Assembly: GCA_902613915.1 (NCBI GenBank)
Contig: CACMJB010000006.1
Coordinates: forward strand, 1-64,000
Length of the DNA stretch: 64,000 nucleotides
Direction of reading: 5' to 3'
Source: an uncultured Pelagibacteraceae bacterium
Lineage (GTDB): Bacteria; Pseudomonadota; Alphaproteobacteria; Pelagibacterales; Pelagibacteraceae
Shown: in pieces, positions 9,186 through 17,617 of the stretch
Numbering within the stretch: position 1 is the first letter of the stretch
How the letters are laid out: every line of letters begins with the position of its first letter
Made by a program: the position numbers and the translations under genes
Notes under the pieces: generated by a model
Seen by the model: only the letters and a program-made list of their open reading frames with translations
Databases searched by the model: none
What the model was told of the DNA's origin: nothing

Positions 9186-9697
9186 AATTTTATATTAACA
9201 TTTTTACCTAATCTTGTAATCTCTATCCTTGATTTAAAATCTAGTTTTTTAATTAAATAATTTATATTTTGCTTTAAAACAGGATGTATCCAATTAGGAT
9301 CAATTTCTTTAATTGGATATAAAACAAAATTCCTCGTATGACATCTCAAATGTGGCAAAGTAATAGAAGCTTTTTTTACTATATCTGAGTTATAATCAAT
9401 TATATCTATATCACATACACGTGGATCATTTTTTTTGGTCTTAAAGCGTCCTATTTTTTTTTCTATTGATTTAATTATTCCAAATAAAATTTCAGGATTT
9501 CCATTAAATGAACATAAAATACCTACATTAAGATAATTTGGAAATTTTTTGTTTGGATAAGAGGGAGTTTCATAAAAATTAGAAATTTTTTTTATTTTTA
9601 CTTTGGCAGATAATAATAAATCAATTGCAATTGTAATATTATCAAACCTACTCCCAAATTTAGAATTAAGATTTGATCCAATATTTAAATGTATCAT
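9182..9697 (-). CDS. folK: 2-amino-4-hydroxy-6-hydroxymethyldihydropteridine pyrophosphokinase
   Basis: Activates the pterin for dihydropteroate synthesis in the folate pathway. The start [10 protein letters not shown], the FYETPSYPN strand and the [12 protein letters not shown] signature, then [16 protein letters not shown], identify HPPK. At 171 residues it is a stand-alone enzyme. It fills the place between smpB and rel where many alphaproteobacteria carry rpoZ, overlapping both neighbours by four bases. Confidence 0.95.
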   Translation of the reverse strand: MIHLNIGSNLNSKFGSRFDNITIAIDLLLSAKVKIKKISNFYETPSYPNKKFPNYLNVGILCSFNGNPEILFGIIKSIEKKIGRFKTKKNDPRVCDIDIIDYNSDIVKKASITLPHLRCHTRNFVLYPIKEIDPNWIHPVLKQNINYLIKKLDFKSRIEITRLGKNVNIKL

Positions 9698-10167
9698 TTA
9701 TTATTTTTACTTAATAATCTTGCTTTTTCTCTATTCCAATCTCTTGTTTTTTTTACTTGTCTTTTGTCGTAAAGTTTTTTTCCCTTAGCGACTGCAATTT
9801 CTACTTTAACTTTTCCCTTAGAAAAATATAATTTGGTTGGAATAAGTGTTAATCCATCTTGGTTAATTCTTCCAATTAATTTATTAATTTCCTTTTTTTT
9901 AAATAGAAGTTTTCTATCTCCTTTTGGATCATGATTATTGTAAGATGATTGACGGTATAACGGTATATGTGAATTAACTAAGAACATTTCACCATTATTA
10001 TCTACAGCGTAAGAGTCAGCTATACTGCCCTTGCCGTCTCTTAAAGATTTAACTTCTGATCCTTTCAAAACTATACCAGCTTCCAAAAGTTCTAAAAAAA
10101 AATAATTAAAACTCGCTTTTCTATTAAGGCAGATAATTTTTTGACCAGGTGCTAATTTTTGTTTCAT
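9694..10167 (-). CDS. smpB: SsrA-binding protein SmpB
   Basis: Binds tmRNA and brings it to stalled ribosomes for trans-translation. The core [26 protein letters not shown] and the later [11 protein letters not shown] segment are typical, and a Lys/Arg-rich tail ([18 protein letters not shown]) follows. Length is 157. The start shares one base with the dapA stop. The tmRNA gene itself is not in this window. Confidence 0.97.
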   Translation of the reverse strand: MKQKLAPGQKIICLNRKASFNYFFLELLEAGIVLKGSEVKSLRDGKGSIADSYAVDNNGEMFLVNSHIPLYRQSSYNNHDPKGDRKLLFKKKEINKLIGRINQDGLTLIPTKLYFSKGKVKVEIAVAKGKKLYDKRQVKKTRDWNREKARLLSKNNK

Positions 10168-11036
10168 TAAAGCAACTTAGCTACTTTAAGTGCCTCTGAG
10201 ACTTTTTTTTTGGTTTCTTCTCTAATTTCAACTAATGGCAATCTAACAGTTGGTTTACACATTCCAAGTAAAGACGCAGCATATTTGACTGGCGAAGGGT
10301 TACTTTCAATAAACAATGAAGTGTGAAGAGGTTGAAGAAGTTTATCTAGCTCTTCAGCTTTCTTTTGGTCACTCACACATGCTTTTTGAAAATCAGAGGC
10401 GAGTTTTGCTGCAACGTTAGCAGTGACTCCAATAGCACCAACACCGCCACGTTTGTTAAATTCTAAAGCATTGTCATCATTACCAGTTAACTGAATAAAT
10501 TCTTTTCCCATAGCTTTTAATTGTTGATCTACTCTATCAAGATCTCCTGTTGCGTCTTTAACACCCTTAATATTTTTTAATTCATAAAGTTTAGCCATAG
10601 TATCAACTTCCATATTAATAACTGATCTTGAAGGAATGTTGTAAATAATAATCGGAATGCCAACATTGTTATTAATTTTTTTATAATGTTGATACAAACC
10701 TTCTTGTGTTGGTTTGTTGTAATAAGGAGTAACAACTAATAATGCATCGGATCCTGCTTTTTCTGCAAATTTTGATAATTCAATCGCTTCCTCTGTGGAG
10801 TTAGAGCCGGTGCCAGCTACAACTGGAATTTTTCCCTTACATTCTTTAACAGCTATTTCGATAATTTTTTTATGTTCATTATGAGATAATGTTGGCGACT
10901 CACCTGTGGTACCACCTGGAACTACTCCATTAGTACCATTTTCTAAATGATAATTAATTAATTTTACATACTCTCCTTCGCTAAGATTCTCATCTTTAAA
11001 CGGTGTGATTAAAGCTACAATTGATCCTTTAAGCAT
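10167..11036 (-). CDS. dapA: 4-hydroxy-tetrahydrodipicolinate synthase
   Basis: Condenses pyruvate with aspartate semialdehyde in lysine and diaminopimelate synthesis. The Schiff-base lysine is Lys160 in GVKDATGD, with Tyr132 in IYNIPSRS and Thr43-Thr44 in GGTTGES completing the site. At 289 residues it is standard. It heads the long minus-strand run to recO and diverges from slt across 31 bases. Confidence 0.98.
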   Translation of the reverse strand: MLKGSIVALITPFKDENLSEGEYVKLINYHLENGTNGVVPGGTTGESPTLSHNEHKKIIEIAVKECKGKIPVVAGTGSNSTEEAIELSKFAEKAGSDALLVVTPYYNKPTQEGLYQHYKKINNNVGIPIIIYNIPSRSVINMEVDTMAKLYELKNIKGVKDATGDLDRVDQQLKAMGKEFIQLTGNDDNALEFNKRGGVGAIGVTANVAAKLASDFQKACVSDQKKAEELDKLLQPLHTSLFIESNPSPVKYAASLLGMCKPTVRLPLVEIREETKKKVSEALKVAKLL

Positions 11037-11046
11037 ATAATAATAT

Positions 11047-11075
11047 AAGATATTTAATTCTTAACCTATGATCAA
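11047..11075 (-). promoter_or_regulatory. Weak candidate promoter of the dapA run
   Basis: Read on the minus strand: TTGATC, 17 bases, TATCTT (-35 at 11070-11075, -10 at 11047-11052). Transcription would start within a few bases of the dapA ATG, giving an almost leaderless message. The -10 is poor, so this is tentative. Confidence 0.3.
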
Positions 11076-13326
11076 TAAATTAATTAGTCTAGCTATATTA
11101 ACGTTTTTTTTATTAATTGGTCAAAGTTATTCAGAAACACAATTCTTATATCCTAAAAAAAAACCATCTATTTTTAAGCCGATAGATAAAACCGGTGAAC
11201 AAAAAATTCAAACCAATCTACCTCAAAAAAAACCTATAATTCAGAATAATGAGACTCAAGAAAAACAAGTCTTAAAAAAAGAAAAGATAATTGAAAAAAA
11301 GGCAGTTGAAGTAAAAACTGAACAGCAAAAAAAGACAGAAGAAAAAATTAAAGTAGGATTTGTTTTTCCTCAAAAAAAACCATCTATCTATAGATCTAAA
11401 ACAAAAGAGGTTAAGAAGTCATCAATCTTAAAGCAAAAAGATTTTGAGCAAGCTAAAAAAACAATAGAATTTATAAAACAAAAAAAATGGAACAGTGCTT
11501 TAAAAAGTGCTGCAAAAGTAAAAGATAAAGAATTTAGAACTTTAATTACATGGATGCATCTTAAAACAACAAGAAATGGAGCTTCATTTAATGAATACAA
11601 GAAATTTATAGACCAAAACGAGGACTATCCAAGAATTAATAGAATAAAATATTTAGCAGAGGAAAAAATCTATTTAAGAAATAATTCACCATCATCGATA
11701 ATAAGTTGGTTTGAAAAAAACCCCCCATTAGGTGGTCTCGGTAAAGTTAAACTAGCTGAAGCTTACCTTGAACAGAAAAAATTTGATAAAGTTGAGGAAC
11801 TTATTAAAGATGGGTGGATTACGGCGCAAATTAGAAAAAATGATTTAGGATATTACAGAGCTAAGTTTAAAAAATTTATATCCTCAGATGATCATATTAA
11901 ACGAGCTGATTATTTAGCATGGGAAAGAAAATATTGGGACTTGAAGAGAATGCTAAAGTACTTACCAAAAGATCAACGAGCTTTATACAATGCACGTCAA
12001 ATATTAATGAGTAACTCTTATGGAGTAGATAATGCAATAAATAAAGTCCCTGAATATTTAAAGCAAGATCCTGGATTAGAATTTGACAGATTAAGATGGA
12101 GAAATAGAAGAGGTAGATTAGATGGATCTTTAGAAATTTTATATAGAAATTCTTTAAAAACAGAAACTCAAATGGTACGACCGGATAAATGGTGGGAACA
12201 AAGAGAGAGTGTTGTAAGAAGTTTAATTTACAAAAAAAGGTATAAAACGGCATATAAAATTTCAAGTGAACATGCACTTTCAGCTGGCCCTTCGTTTGCA
12301 GAGGCAGAATGGTTATCTGGCTGGATAGCTATAACTTTTTTAAATTCACCTGAATATGCTATCAGCCATTTTCAAAATTTTTATAATAATGTTAGCTATC
12401 CAATTAGTTTAGCTCGAGGTGCTTATTGGTTAGGTCAATCCTACGAAAACTTGGGTGAGAAAGATTTTTCAAATAAGTTTTACGCAGAAGCTGCTAAGTT
12501 TCCCATGACTTACTATGGTCAATTAGCTTTTAACAAAATAAATCCCGGTGGAAACTTTGAGTTAGTAGATCAATCATCTTTTAGTAAAGAATATGAAAAA
12601 GAATTTAAAAAGAACAAGCTTATTAGGCATATCATTTTATTAAAAGAATTAGATGCAACTCAACTAGGTAAAGATATTTTTAAACATTTAGCAGAATTAA
12701 ATATAGAAAGTGGCAGTGAAGTTTTAGCTGCTGATTTAGCAACAAGCGTTGAAAGATATGATTTTGCAATTCAAATTTCTAAAAAAGCCTCATATCAAAA
12801 AAGATTTTATAACAAATTTAATTATCCAATTATTGAAACACCAAAAATTGTAAATAATAAAGTTATGCCTAAACAAGAAATAGTATTAGCAATTATCAGG
12901 CAAGAAAGTGAATTTGATAAAAAAGCAAACAGTTGGGCTGGAGCAAGAGGAATGATGCAGTTAATGAAACCAACTGCAAAAATTGTAGCAAAACAAGCTA
13001 AGCTTCCCTACAGTATAAGCGGTTTAACTCAAGATCCTGAATATAATATCAAACTTGGATCATATTATTTTAATGGTTTGCTCGAAGATTATAATGGAGT
13101 ATTTCCTTTCGCTATTGCGGCTTATAATGCCGGACCAAATAGAGTTAAAACTTGGAGAAGAGTAAACGGAGATCCGTCTAAGGGGCAAATCTCATATATT
13201 AATTGGATTGAACAAATTAGATTTGAAGAAACTAGAAATTATGTTCAAAGAGTTTTAGAAAATATTAATGTCTATAAATATATCTTAAGAAAAGAGCCTG
13301 TTCAGATAGATAGTTATTTCAATTAA
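11068..13326 (+). CDS. slt: Soluble lytic murein transglycosylase, exported
   Basis: Cleaves peptidoglycan glycan strands to 1,6-anhydro ends. A signal peptide spans about residues 1-22. Residues 28-99 are Lys-rich with three copies of a P-K/Q-K-K-P-x-I motif. A long helical superhelix follows, then a lysozyme-like SLT domain from about 600: catalytic Glu613 in RQESEFD, then GARGMMQLMKPTA and AIAAYNAGPNRVKTW. At 752 residues it is close to E. coli Slt70 plus the extra linker. It diverges from dapA. Confidence 0.93.
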   Translation: MINKLISLAILTFFLLIGQSYSETQFLYPKKKPSIFKPIDKTGEQKIQTNLPQKKPIIQNNETQEKQVLKKEKIIEKKAVEVKTEQQKKTEEKIKVGFVFPQKKPSIYRSKTKEVKKSSILKQKDFEQAKKTIEFIKQKKWNSALKSAAKVKDKEFRTLITWMHLKTTRNGASFNEYKKFIDQNEDYPRINRIKYLAEEKIYLRNNSPSSIISWFEKNPPLGGLGKVKLAEAYLEQKKFDKVEELIKDGWITAQIRKNDLGYYRAKFKKFISSDDHIKRADYLAWERKYWDLKRMLKYLPKDQRALYNARQILMSNSYGVDNAINKVPEYLKQDPGLEFDRLRWRNRRGRLDGSLEILYRNSLKTETQMVRPDKWWEQRESVVRSLIYKKRYKTAYKISSEHALSAGPSFAEAEWLSGWIAITFLNSPEYAISHFQNFYNNVSYPISLARGAYWLGQSYENLGEKDFSNKFYAEAAKFPMTYYGQLAFNKINPGGNFELVDQSSFSKEYEKEFKKNKLIRHIILLKELDATQLGKDIFKHLAELNIESGSEVLAADLATSVERYDFAIQISKKASYQKRFYNKFNYPIIETPKIVNNKVMPKQEIVLAIIRQESEFDKKANSWAGARGMMQLMKPTAKIVAKQAKLPYSISGLTQDPEYNIKLGSYYFNGLLEDYNGVFPFAIAAYNAGPNRVKTWRRVNGDPSKGQISYINWIEQIRFEETRNYVQRVLENINVYKYILRKEPVQIDSYFN

Positions 13327-13327
13327 A

Positions 13328-13422
13328 TGGCGGTGAGAGAGGGATTCGAACCCTCGGTAGCATAGTTAAATACTACGGAAGTTTAGCAAACTCCTGGTTT
13401 AAACCAACTCACCCATCTCACC
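13328..13422 (-). tRNA. tRNA-Ser (anticodon GCU)
   Basis: Class II tRNA of 95 nt including an encoded CCA (13328-13330). The acceptor stem GGTGAGA pairs with TCTCACC, the discriminator is G, the anticodon loop is TTGCTAA with GCT in the middle, a long variable arm follows, and the T arm contains GGTTCGAATCC. It reads AGC/AGU serine codons. It lies alone between slt and rarD. Confidence 0.96.
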
Positions 13423-13439
13423 GTGAAGTAAGTATCTTT

Positions 13440-13468
13440 ATAATAAAAATTAAACTATATTGCATCAA
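13440..13468 (-). promoter_or_regulatory. Promoter of tRNA-Ser(GCU)
   Basis: On the minus strand TTGATG (13463-13468), 17 bases, TATTAT (13440-13445). Transcription would begin about 10 bases before the tRNA 5' end, as expected for a tRNA gene. It covers the non-ATG upstream extension of rarD, which supports the ATG start of rarD at 13478. Confidence 0.6.
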
Positions 13469-13477
13469 ATTTCTCAA

Positions 13478-14350
13478 ATGAAACAAGCAAAACTAAGTGG
13501 TATTTTTTATGCGGCATTTGCCTCTTTATGGTGGGGCATATTAGGAACTTTGTATTTTAAATTTGTATCATTCGCAACACCTATAGAATTAACCGTTCAC
13601 AGAACAATTTGGACAGCTATCTTATTAATTATTGCAACAGGAATTTTCTCAAAGTGGGGAGAATTTACAAAAATAATTAAAAATAAAAAAAATATTATTC
13701 TTTTATTTGTTTCAGGATTACTCGTCAGCATAAATTGGACTGCATGGTTATATGCAGTAAGTATTAATAAACTTCTAGACGCAAGTCTCGGTTATTATAT
13801 TTATCCTATTATAAGTGTCTTTTTAGGAAAAATATTTTTAAAGGAAAAACTAAACTTAAATCAAACTATTTCTGTTATATTAGTTGGATTATCATTAATT
13901 TATTTTTTAGTTAAATTAAATGAACTACCTTGGATTGGTTTAACCGTTGCAATTACATTTAGTCTATATGGTCTTATTAGAAAGAAAATAAAAGTTTCAT
14001 CAGATATAGGGTTATTAATTGAAACACTTTTAATCTCTCCTCTAGCAGTAGGAATATTTATATATCTTGTTAATATTGACATTAATATTTTTTCTCCAAG
14101 AGAACCATTATTGTCATTTTATTTATTTTGGGCAGGTTTTATGACTTTAGTGCCATTGTTTTTATATACGCTTGGTTTTAAGTTAATAGGAATAGGTCCA
14201 GCAAGTATGATACTTTTTTTAACACCTACCTCTCAATTTATTTTAGGAGTATTTTTCTTTAATGAAATATTAACTTTTGAAAAACTTCTTGGGTTTATAA
14301 TTATTTGGTTAGCTGTAATTATTTATCTAAATGAATTACGAAAAGAATAA
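13478..14350 (+). CDS. rarD: RarD-like EamA/DMT-superfamily transporter
   Basis: Inner-membrane protein of about ten hydrophobic helices, drug/metabolite transporter superfamily. The RarD type is shown by LWWGILGTLYFKFV, ELTVHRTIWT and NWTAWLYAVSINKLLDASLGYYI. I start at ATG 13478 (290 residues); an upstream TTG at 13460 would overlap the tRNA promoter. The substrate is not known for this family. Its last 28 bases overlap the 3' end of convergent thiV. Confidence 0.85.
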   Translation: MKQAKLSGIFYAAFASLWWGILGTLYFKFVSFATPIELTVHRTIWTAILLIIATGIFSKWGEFTKIIKNKKNIILLFVSGLLVSINWTAWLYAVSINKLLDASLGYYIYPIISVFLGKIFLKEKLNLNQTISVILVGLSLIYFLVKLNELPWIGLTVAITFSLYGLIRKKIKVSSDIGLLIETLLISPLAVGIFIYLVNIDINIFSPREPLLSFYLFWAGFMTLVPLFLYTLGFKLIGIGPASMILFLTPTSQFILGVFFFNEILTFEKLLGFIIIWLAVIIYLNELRKE

Positions 14351-15771
14351 TAAAAAATCACAAAAAATTGAGTTAAAATTGAAATTGCAAATGAAATAAA
14401 AAGCAAGTTATTTGCAATTAAACTGCTGAAAAGATCTAAAGGTAAAATTATTCCTACCAATAAACTTTTTTGAAAATCAATAGATGGAAAAAATAAAAAT
14501 CCACTAATCAAACCTAGTGATATTGATAAACGAGCTAATTTAAATTCAATTTTTTTTCTAAAGAATCCATAGAAAATAGTTATTACAGCTGCACAACATA
14601 ATAAGTCTGCTAGAAGAAATAAATATAAAATACTGTATCCTTTAGAGGAGATTAGAAAAACTATTGAACTAAGTAATAAGATTATAAAATTTACTTTTGT
14701 CTTCAATTCTTTACCAGAAAGGCTTTTATTAATTTGTTTCCCGTTAAGCATTAGCAAACTTGAAATCGCGTTAATCAAAGTATCAATTGTACTTAGTGTT
14801 AATGATAAAGCTAAAATTAATATTCCTAAAATAATATACAAATCTTTATTTTTGAGAAGAAGATCAAAAAATGCCAAATCAGGATTCACTTCTTGATTTA
14901 ATGAATAGGATATTAATCCAGTATATCCCATCCAAAATACGATTAAGAAAATTATTATTGAAGAAAATAATAAACTGTTTTTCAATTTATTATTATCTCT
15001 AGCAGCAAATACTCTTTGCCAATTTCCTTGATGAAAAAGATTTGTAGCAGCTACAGCAATAAAAAACGTCAGACCAGATGTGTAATTAGGTAAATATTTC
15101 GTATCTAATAAATTTGGTGAATTTATTTTTATTATTTCAAAGCTACTTATATCTAAACTTTCTAAAATAAGTGTGAATGAAATTAAAATAATTACTGAAA
15201 CTATAATAAATTGATATTTATCTGTTATCACAGACAACTTAAATCCACCTCTTAATATATAAAGTAAACAAATAATTAGTGTTATTGCTGATGTTGCCCA
15301 TAAAGGAGTTTTTGAAATTAAATTTAACAATGATGCAATAGCTGTTATCTCTGCTATCAAAAAAATAGTTAAATAGAATAAAATTAGAAATAAGCTAAGC
15401 TTTAATATTCCTTCTCCGAATCTTTTTTTAATGAATTCAGTAAGAGCTAGTCCCTTAGGAAATTCTTTCCTAATTTTAGGACCAAAGTTATACAAAAAAA
15501 GCATAGGTGCAGCTGTTCCTAAAGCATACCCAATAACAGCTCCTAGACCGCCCCAAGTTGCGGCAGATGCAGGACCAAATAAAATCCAGGCCCCAAGAGC
15601 AGACGCGGTTAAACTTGCGGTTAATGTGAAAGTGTTTTCATCTCTATTTCCAACAATATAATCTTGAGTACTTACGTTTTTTTTTGAATTTAGATAACCA
15701 AGAGCTACAAAGAAAAGTCCTGTAATAATTACTATTATTAATGAAAATTGTATCGAAATAGTTGTTATCAT
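14323..15771 (-). CDS. thiV: Solute:sodium symporter, probable HMP (thiamin pyrimidine) transporter ThiV
   Basis: Na+-coupled symporter of the SSS family with about 13 membrane segments over 482 residues. Family features include GWxLFGPASAATWGG-like sequence near residues 60-75 and NLFHQGNWQRVFAARD in the middle. A TPP riboswitch immediately upstream ties it to thiamin supply; the same arrangement was described in Pelagibacter, where the gene was named thiV and proposed to import 4-amino-5-hydroxymethyl-2-methylpyrimidine. A strong Shine-Dalgarno (AAGGGAGA) precedes the ATG and lies within the aptamer. The substrate rests on that published context, not on sequence alone. Confidence 0.85.
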   Translation of the reverse strand: MITTISIQFSLIIVIITGLFFVALGYLNSKKNVSTQDYIVGNRDENTFTLTASLTASALGAWILFGPASAATWGGLGAVIGYALGTAAPMLFLYNFGPKIRKEFPKGLALTEFIKKRFGEGILKLSLFLILFYLTIFLIAEITAIASLLNLISKTPLWATSAITLIICLLYILRGGFKLSVITDKYQFIIVSVIILISFTLILESLDISSFEIIKINSPNLLDTKYLPNYTSGLTFFIAVAATNLFHQGNWQRVFAARDNNKLKNSLLFSSIIIFLIVFWMGYTGLISYSLNQEVNPDLAFFDLLLKNKDLYIILGILILALSLTLSTIDTLINAISSLLMLNGKQINKSLSGKELKTKVNFIILLLSSIVFLISSKGYSILYLFLLADLLCCAAVITIFYGFFRKKIEFKLARLSISLGLISGFLFFPSIDFQKSLLVGIILPLDLFSSLIANNLLFISFAISILTQFFVIFYYSFRNSFR

Positions 15772-15774
15772 ATC

Positions 15775-15837
15775 TCCCTTACTGAATTACCGGTCAGGTT
15801 CTACGGGTATAATCTCAGTCTCTCAGACACCCCTTAT
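15775..15837 (-). promoter_or_regulatory. TPP riboswitch (THI element) controlling thiV
   Basis: On the minus strand, in order: GGGGTG (15828-15833), a small GTCT-GAG-AGAC hairpin, the invariant CTGAGA (15813-15818), ACCC closing P2, GAACCTGA (15794-15801), GGTAAT, a CTGA/TCAG stem, and GTAAGGGA (15775-15782). This is the full thi-box consensus in shortened form. The GGGA end is also the Shine-Dalgarno of thiV, whose ATG begins four bases later, so TPP binding should block translation initiation directly. I cannot see a convincing P1 stem. Confidence 0.93.
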
Positions 15838-15841
15838 TTAA

Positions 15842-15871
15842 ATTATATACTTATCTTTGGAAGAGAGTCAA
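15842..15871 (-). promoter_or_regulatory. Promoter of thiV inside the umuC 3' end
   Basis: On the minus strand TTGACT (15866-15871), 18 bases, TATAAT (15842-15847); an alternative -10, TATATA, gives a 16-base spacer. The start would fall around 15834-15836, at the first bases of the riboswitch. The -35 lies in umuC coding sequence and the -10 overlaps its stop codon. Confidence 0.65.
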
Positions 15872-17120
15872 ACGATGCTGTATCTATTTTTGAAGAGTGT
15901 TCCCTTCTCATTTTCCAATCATTATTAATTCCAGCTTGAGCTATACTTATTGCGTTACGTCCATATTTAGCATTAGTGAAATCAATTGCTTTCATTAATG
16001 TTTTTGATTTATTTTCTAAAATAGGTGCTAATAAATTTAATTCTTTTTCAGATGCATTTTTAAGTTTTGATAAGATGACACCAGCTTTTTGATATAAGTA
16101 TCCGTATTTATAAATTTTATTTAATCCATTTATACAAGTTTTAACTAGTTCTAGACTATTATTAGTTTCAACTGGTAATTCAATTGTAATTGAATTTGAA
16201 TAATATTTCTTATTCTTATCAAAAGGACTTGTTCTAATGAATACAGTTATCGCTCTTGTTGTTTGTTTGTCTGTCCTAATTTTTTCAGCAGCATTCAAAC
16301 AATGAGTAGTTATAGACTCTTTTAATTTATCTAAACTTTGCACTTTTTTTCCAAATGATCTTGATACACAACAACTTTTTCTTTTTGTTTCTTCTATTTC
16401 TAAATCAATACATGGAATGCCTCTTAGTTCCATTACTGTTTTAGCACCCAAAACATTTGTGCTTTTTTTCACCCAGCTGTTTGAAATGTTTTTTAATTGG
16501 TAGGCGTTATTAATTCCATTTTTTATATATAATTTTGATAACTGACGTCCCACTCCCCATATATCTGATATTTCAAATTTTTTTAAAATTTCATCTATAT
16601 TTTCTTTTAGAAATATTACCCCCGCTTTATTTTTTTTTGCCACATGGTTAGCAACTTTACTTAAAGTTTTTGTATTCGATATTCCAACACTTGTTGGTAT
16701 ACCTGTCCATTTTAAAACTCTTTCGCGTATTTTTTTTCCATATTCTTCAGTCATTTCATCTTTTACATTTGATAAATCTATAAAAGCTTCATCTATAGAA
16801 TAAATTTCAACTTTATCAGAAAACCCTTTCAATACTTTCATTACTCTTCTAGAGATATCTCCGTATAAAGCATAATTTGATGAAAAAATTTGAACATTAT
16901 TTTTCTTTACTAATTCTTTTACTTTAAAATAAGGCTCTCCCATTTTAATTCCAATTTTTTTTGCTTCTGCAGATCTTGATATCACGCAACCATCATTATT
17001 TGATAAGACTACAACTGGAACATTTTGGATCTTTGGATTAAATAATCTCTCACATGATACGTAAAATGAATTACAATCAACTAGAGCAATTTTTTTTTTA
17101 TTACTGTTTATGAATGACAT
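15843..17120 (-). CDS. umuC: DNA polymerase V catalytic subunit UmuC (Y family)
   Basis: Error-prone translesion polymerase. The palm motifs are intact: DCNSFY (Asp15) and SIDEAFID (Asp110, Glu111). Fingers, little finger and a C-terminal UmuC-type tail follow; 425 residues is full length. It overlaps umuD by 20 bases and would be made with it after DNA damage (LexA box upstream). Its last codons hold the thiV promoter. No beta-clamp motif could be assigned confidently. Confidence 0.95.
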   Translation of the reverse strand: MSFINSNKKKIALVDCNSFYVSCERLFNPKIQNVPVVVLSNNDGCVISRSAEAKKIGIKMGEPYFKVKELVKKNNVQIFSSNYALYGDISRRVMKVLKGFSDKVEIYSIDEAFIDLSNVKDEMTEEYGKKIRERVLKWTGIPTSVGISNTKTLSKVANHVAKKNKAGVIFLKENIDEILKKFEISDIWGVGRQLSKLYIKNGINNAYQLKNISNSWVKKSTNVLGAKTVMELRGIPCIDLEIEETKRKSCCVSRSFGKKVQSLDKLKESITTHCLNAAEKIRTDKQTTRAITVFIRTSPFDKNKKYYSNSITIELPVETNNSLELVKTCINGLNKIYKYGYLYQKAGVILSKLKNASEKELNLLAPILENKSKTLMKAIDFTNAKYGRNAISIAQAGINNDWKMRREHSSKIDTASFDSLPKISI

Positions 17121-17493
17121 ACGTTACCACTCCCCAAATTATTATCTCTGGATTATCTGTTAAATTAATTTTATCCGACGCATTTTTGGATCCGGATGTT
17201 AAATAATTAGCTTCCTTACTTTTAACTAAAGTTTTGACAACAAGTTCTTCATTAACGTTTGCTATTACAGTTGAAAAATTTTTTGGATTTAAGCTTTTAT
17301 CTACTATTAATAAATCTCCATCATGTATGCCTACGTTTGTCATGGACTTACCTTGAACTCTTATAATAAACGTGGCTGGCGCATTTGTTATAAGATGTGA
17401 GTTTAGATCTATGTCATCCTCAATATAATCTGTTGCTGGTGACGGAAATCCAGCCCCTACTTTGTGTAGATAAAAAGGTATTGTTAGCTTCAT
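17101..17493 (-). CDS. umuD: DNA polymerase V subunit UmuD (self-cleaving S24 peptidase)
   Basis: RecA-stimulated self-cleavage converts it to UmuD', which activates UmuC. Ala14-Gly15 in VGAGFPSP is the expected cleavage site. The catalytic dyad is Ser50 in QGKSM and Lys87 in ELVVKTL, the spacing known for LexA-fold peptidases. At 130 residues the length fits UmuD and is too short for LexA, since it lacks a helix-turn-helix domain. The start is only five bases from a LexA box, leaving little room for a Shine-Dalgarno. Confidence 0.94.
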   Translation of the reverse strand: MKLTIPFYLHKVGAGFPSPATDYIEDDIDLNSHLITNAPATFIIRVQGKSMTNVGIHDGDLLIVDKSLNPKNFSTVIANVNEELVVKTLVKSKEANYLTSGSKNASDKINLTDNPEIIIWGVVTYVIHKQ

Positions 17494-17497
17494 AAAT

Positions 17498-17512
17498 GTT
17501 CTTGTTTTGTTC
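17498..17512 (-). promoter_or_regulatory. LexA (SOS) box of umuDC, alphaproteobacterial type
   Basis: Direct repeat GTTC-N7-GTTC on the plus strand (17498-17501 and 17509-17512), the LexA operator known in alphaproteobacteria. It is flush with the -10 hexamer of the umuDC promoter and would cover the transcription start. Confidence 0.85.
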
Positions 17513-17542
17513 TTTATAGATGATAATATCCTATTTAGTCAA
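17513..17542 (-). promoter_or_regulatory. Promoter of umuDC
   Basis: On the minus strand TTGACT (17537-17542), 18 bases, TATAAA (17513-17518). The predicted start lies inside the LexA box, about 12 bases before the umuD ATG. Confidence 0.7.
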
Positions 17543-17617
17543 CCTTTTTAATTTCCAACAATTAAGTGGGGCAAATTGCAATTCGAAAAAAATAGAGAGA
17601 TTAGGTAATAAGAATAA

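Noticed and set aside
13328-13422. tRNA-Ser as an integration site
   Set aside because: No integrase, no repeated tRNA 3' fragment nearby and no foreign-looking genes follow.
13460-13477. TTG-started N-terminal extension of rarD
   Set aside because: It overlaps the tRNA-Ser promoter and adds residues without family support; ATG at 13478 fits RarD.
15843-17493. umuDC as a recently acquired mobile cassette
   Set aside because: Base composition and codon use match the neighbours, no flanking repeats or transposase, and the LexA box is of the host's class.
17574-17583. AATTGCAATT palindrome upstream of the binding-protein gene
   Set aside because: Short, mostly A/T and not aligned with a clear promoter; no support as an operator.
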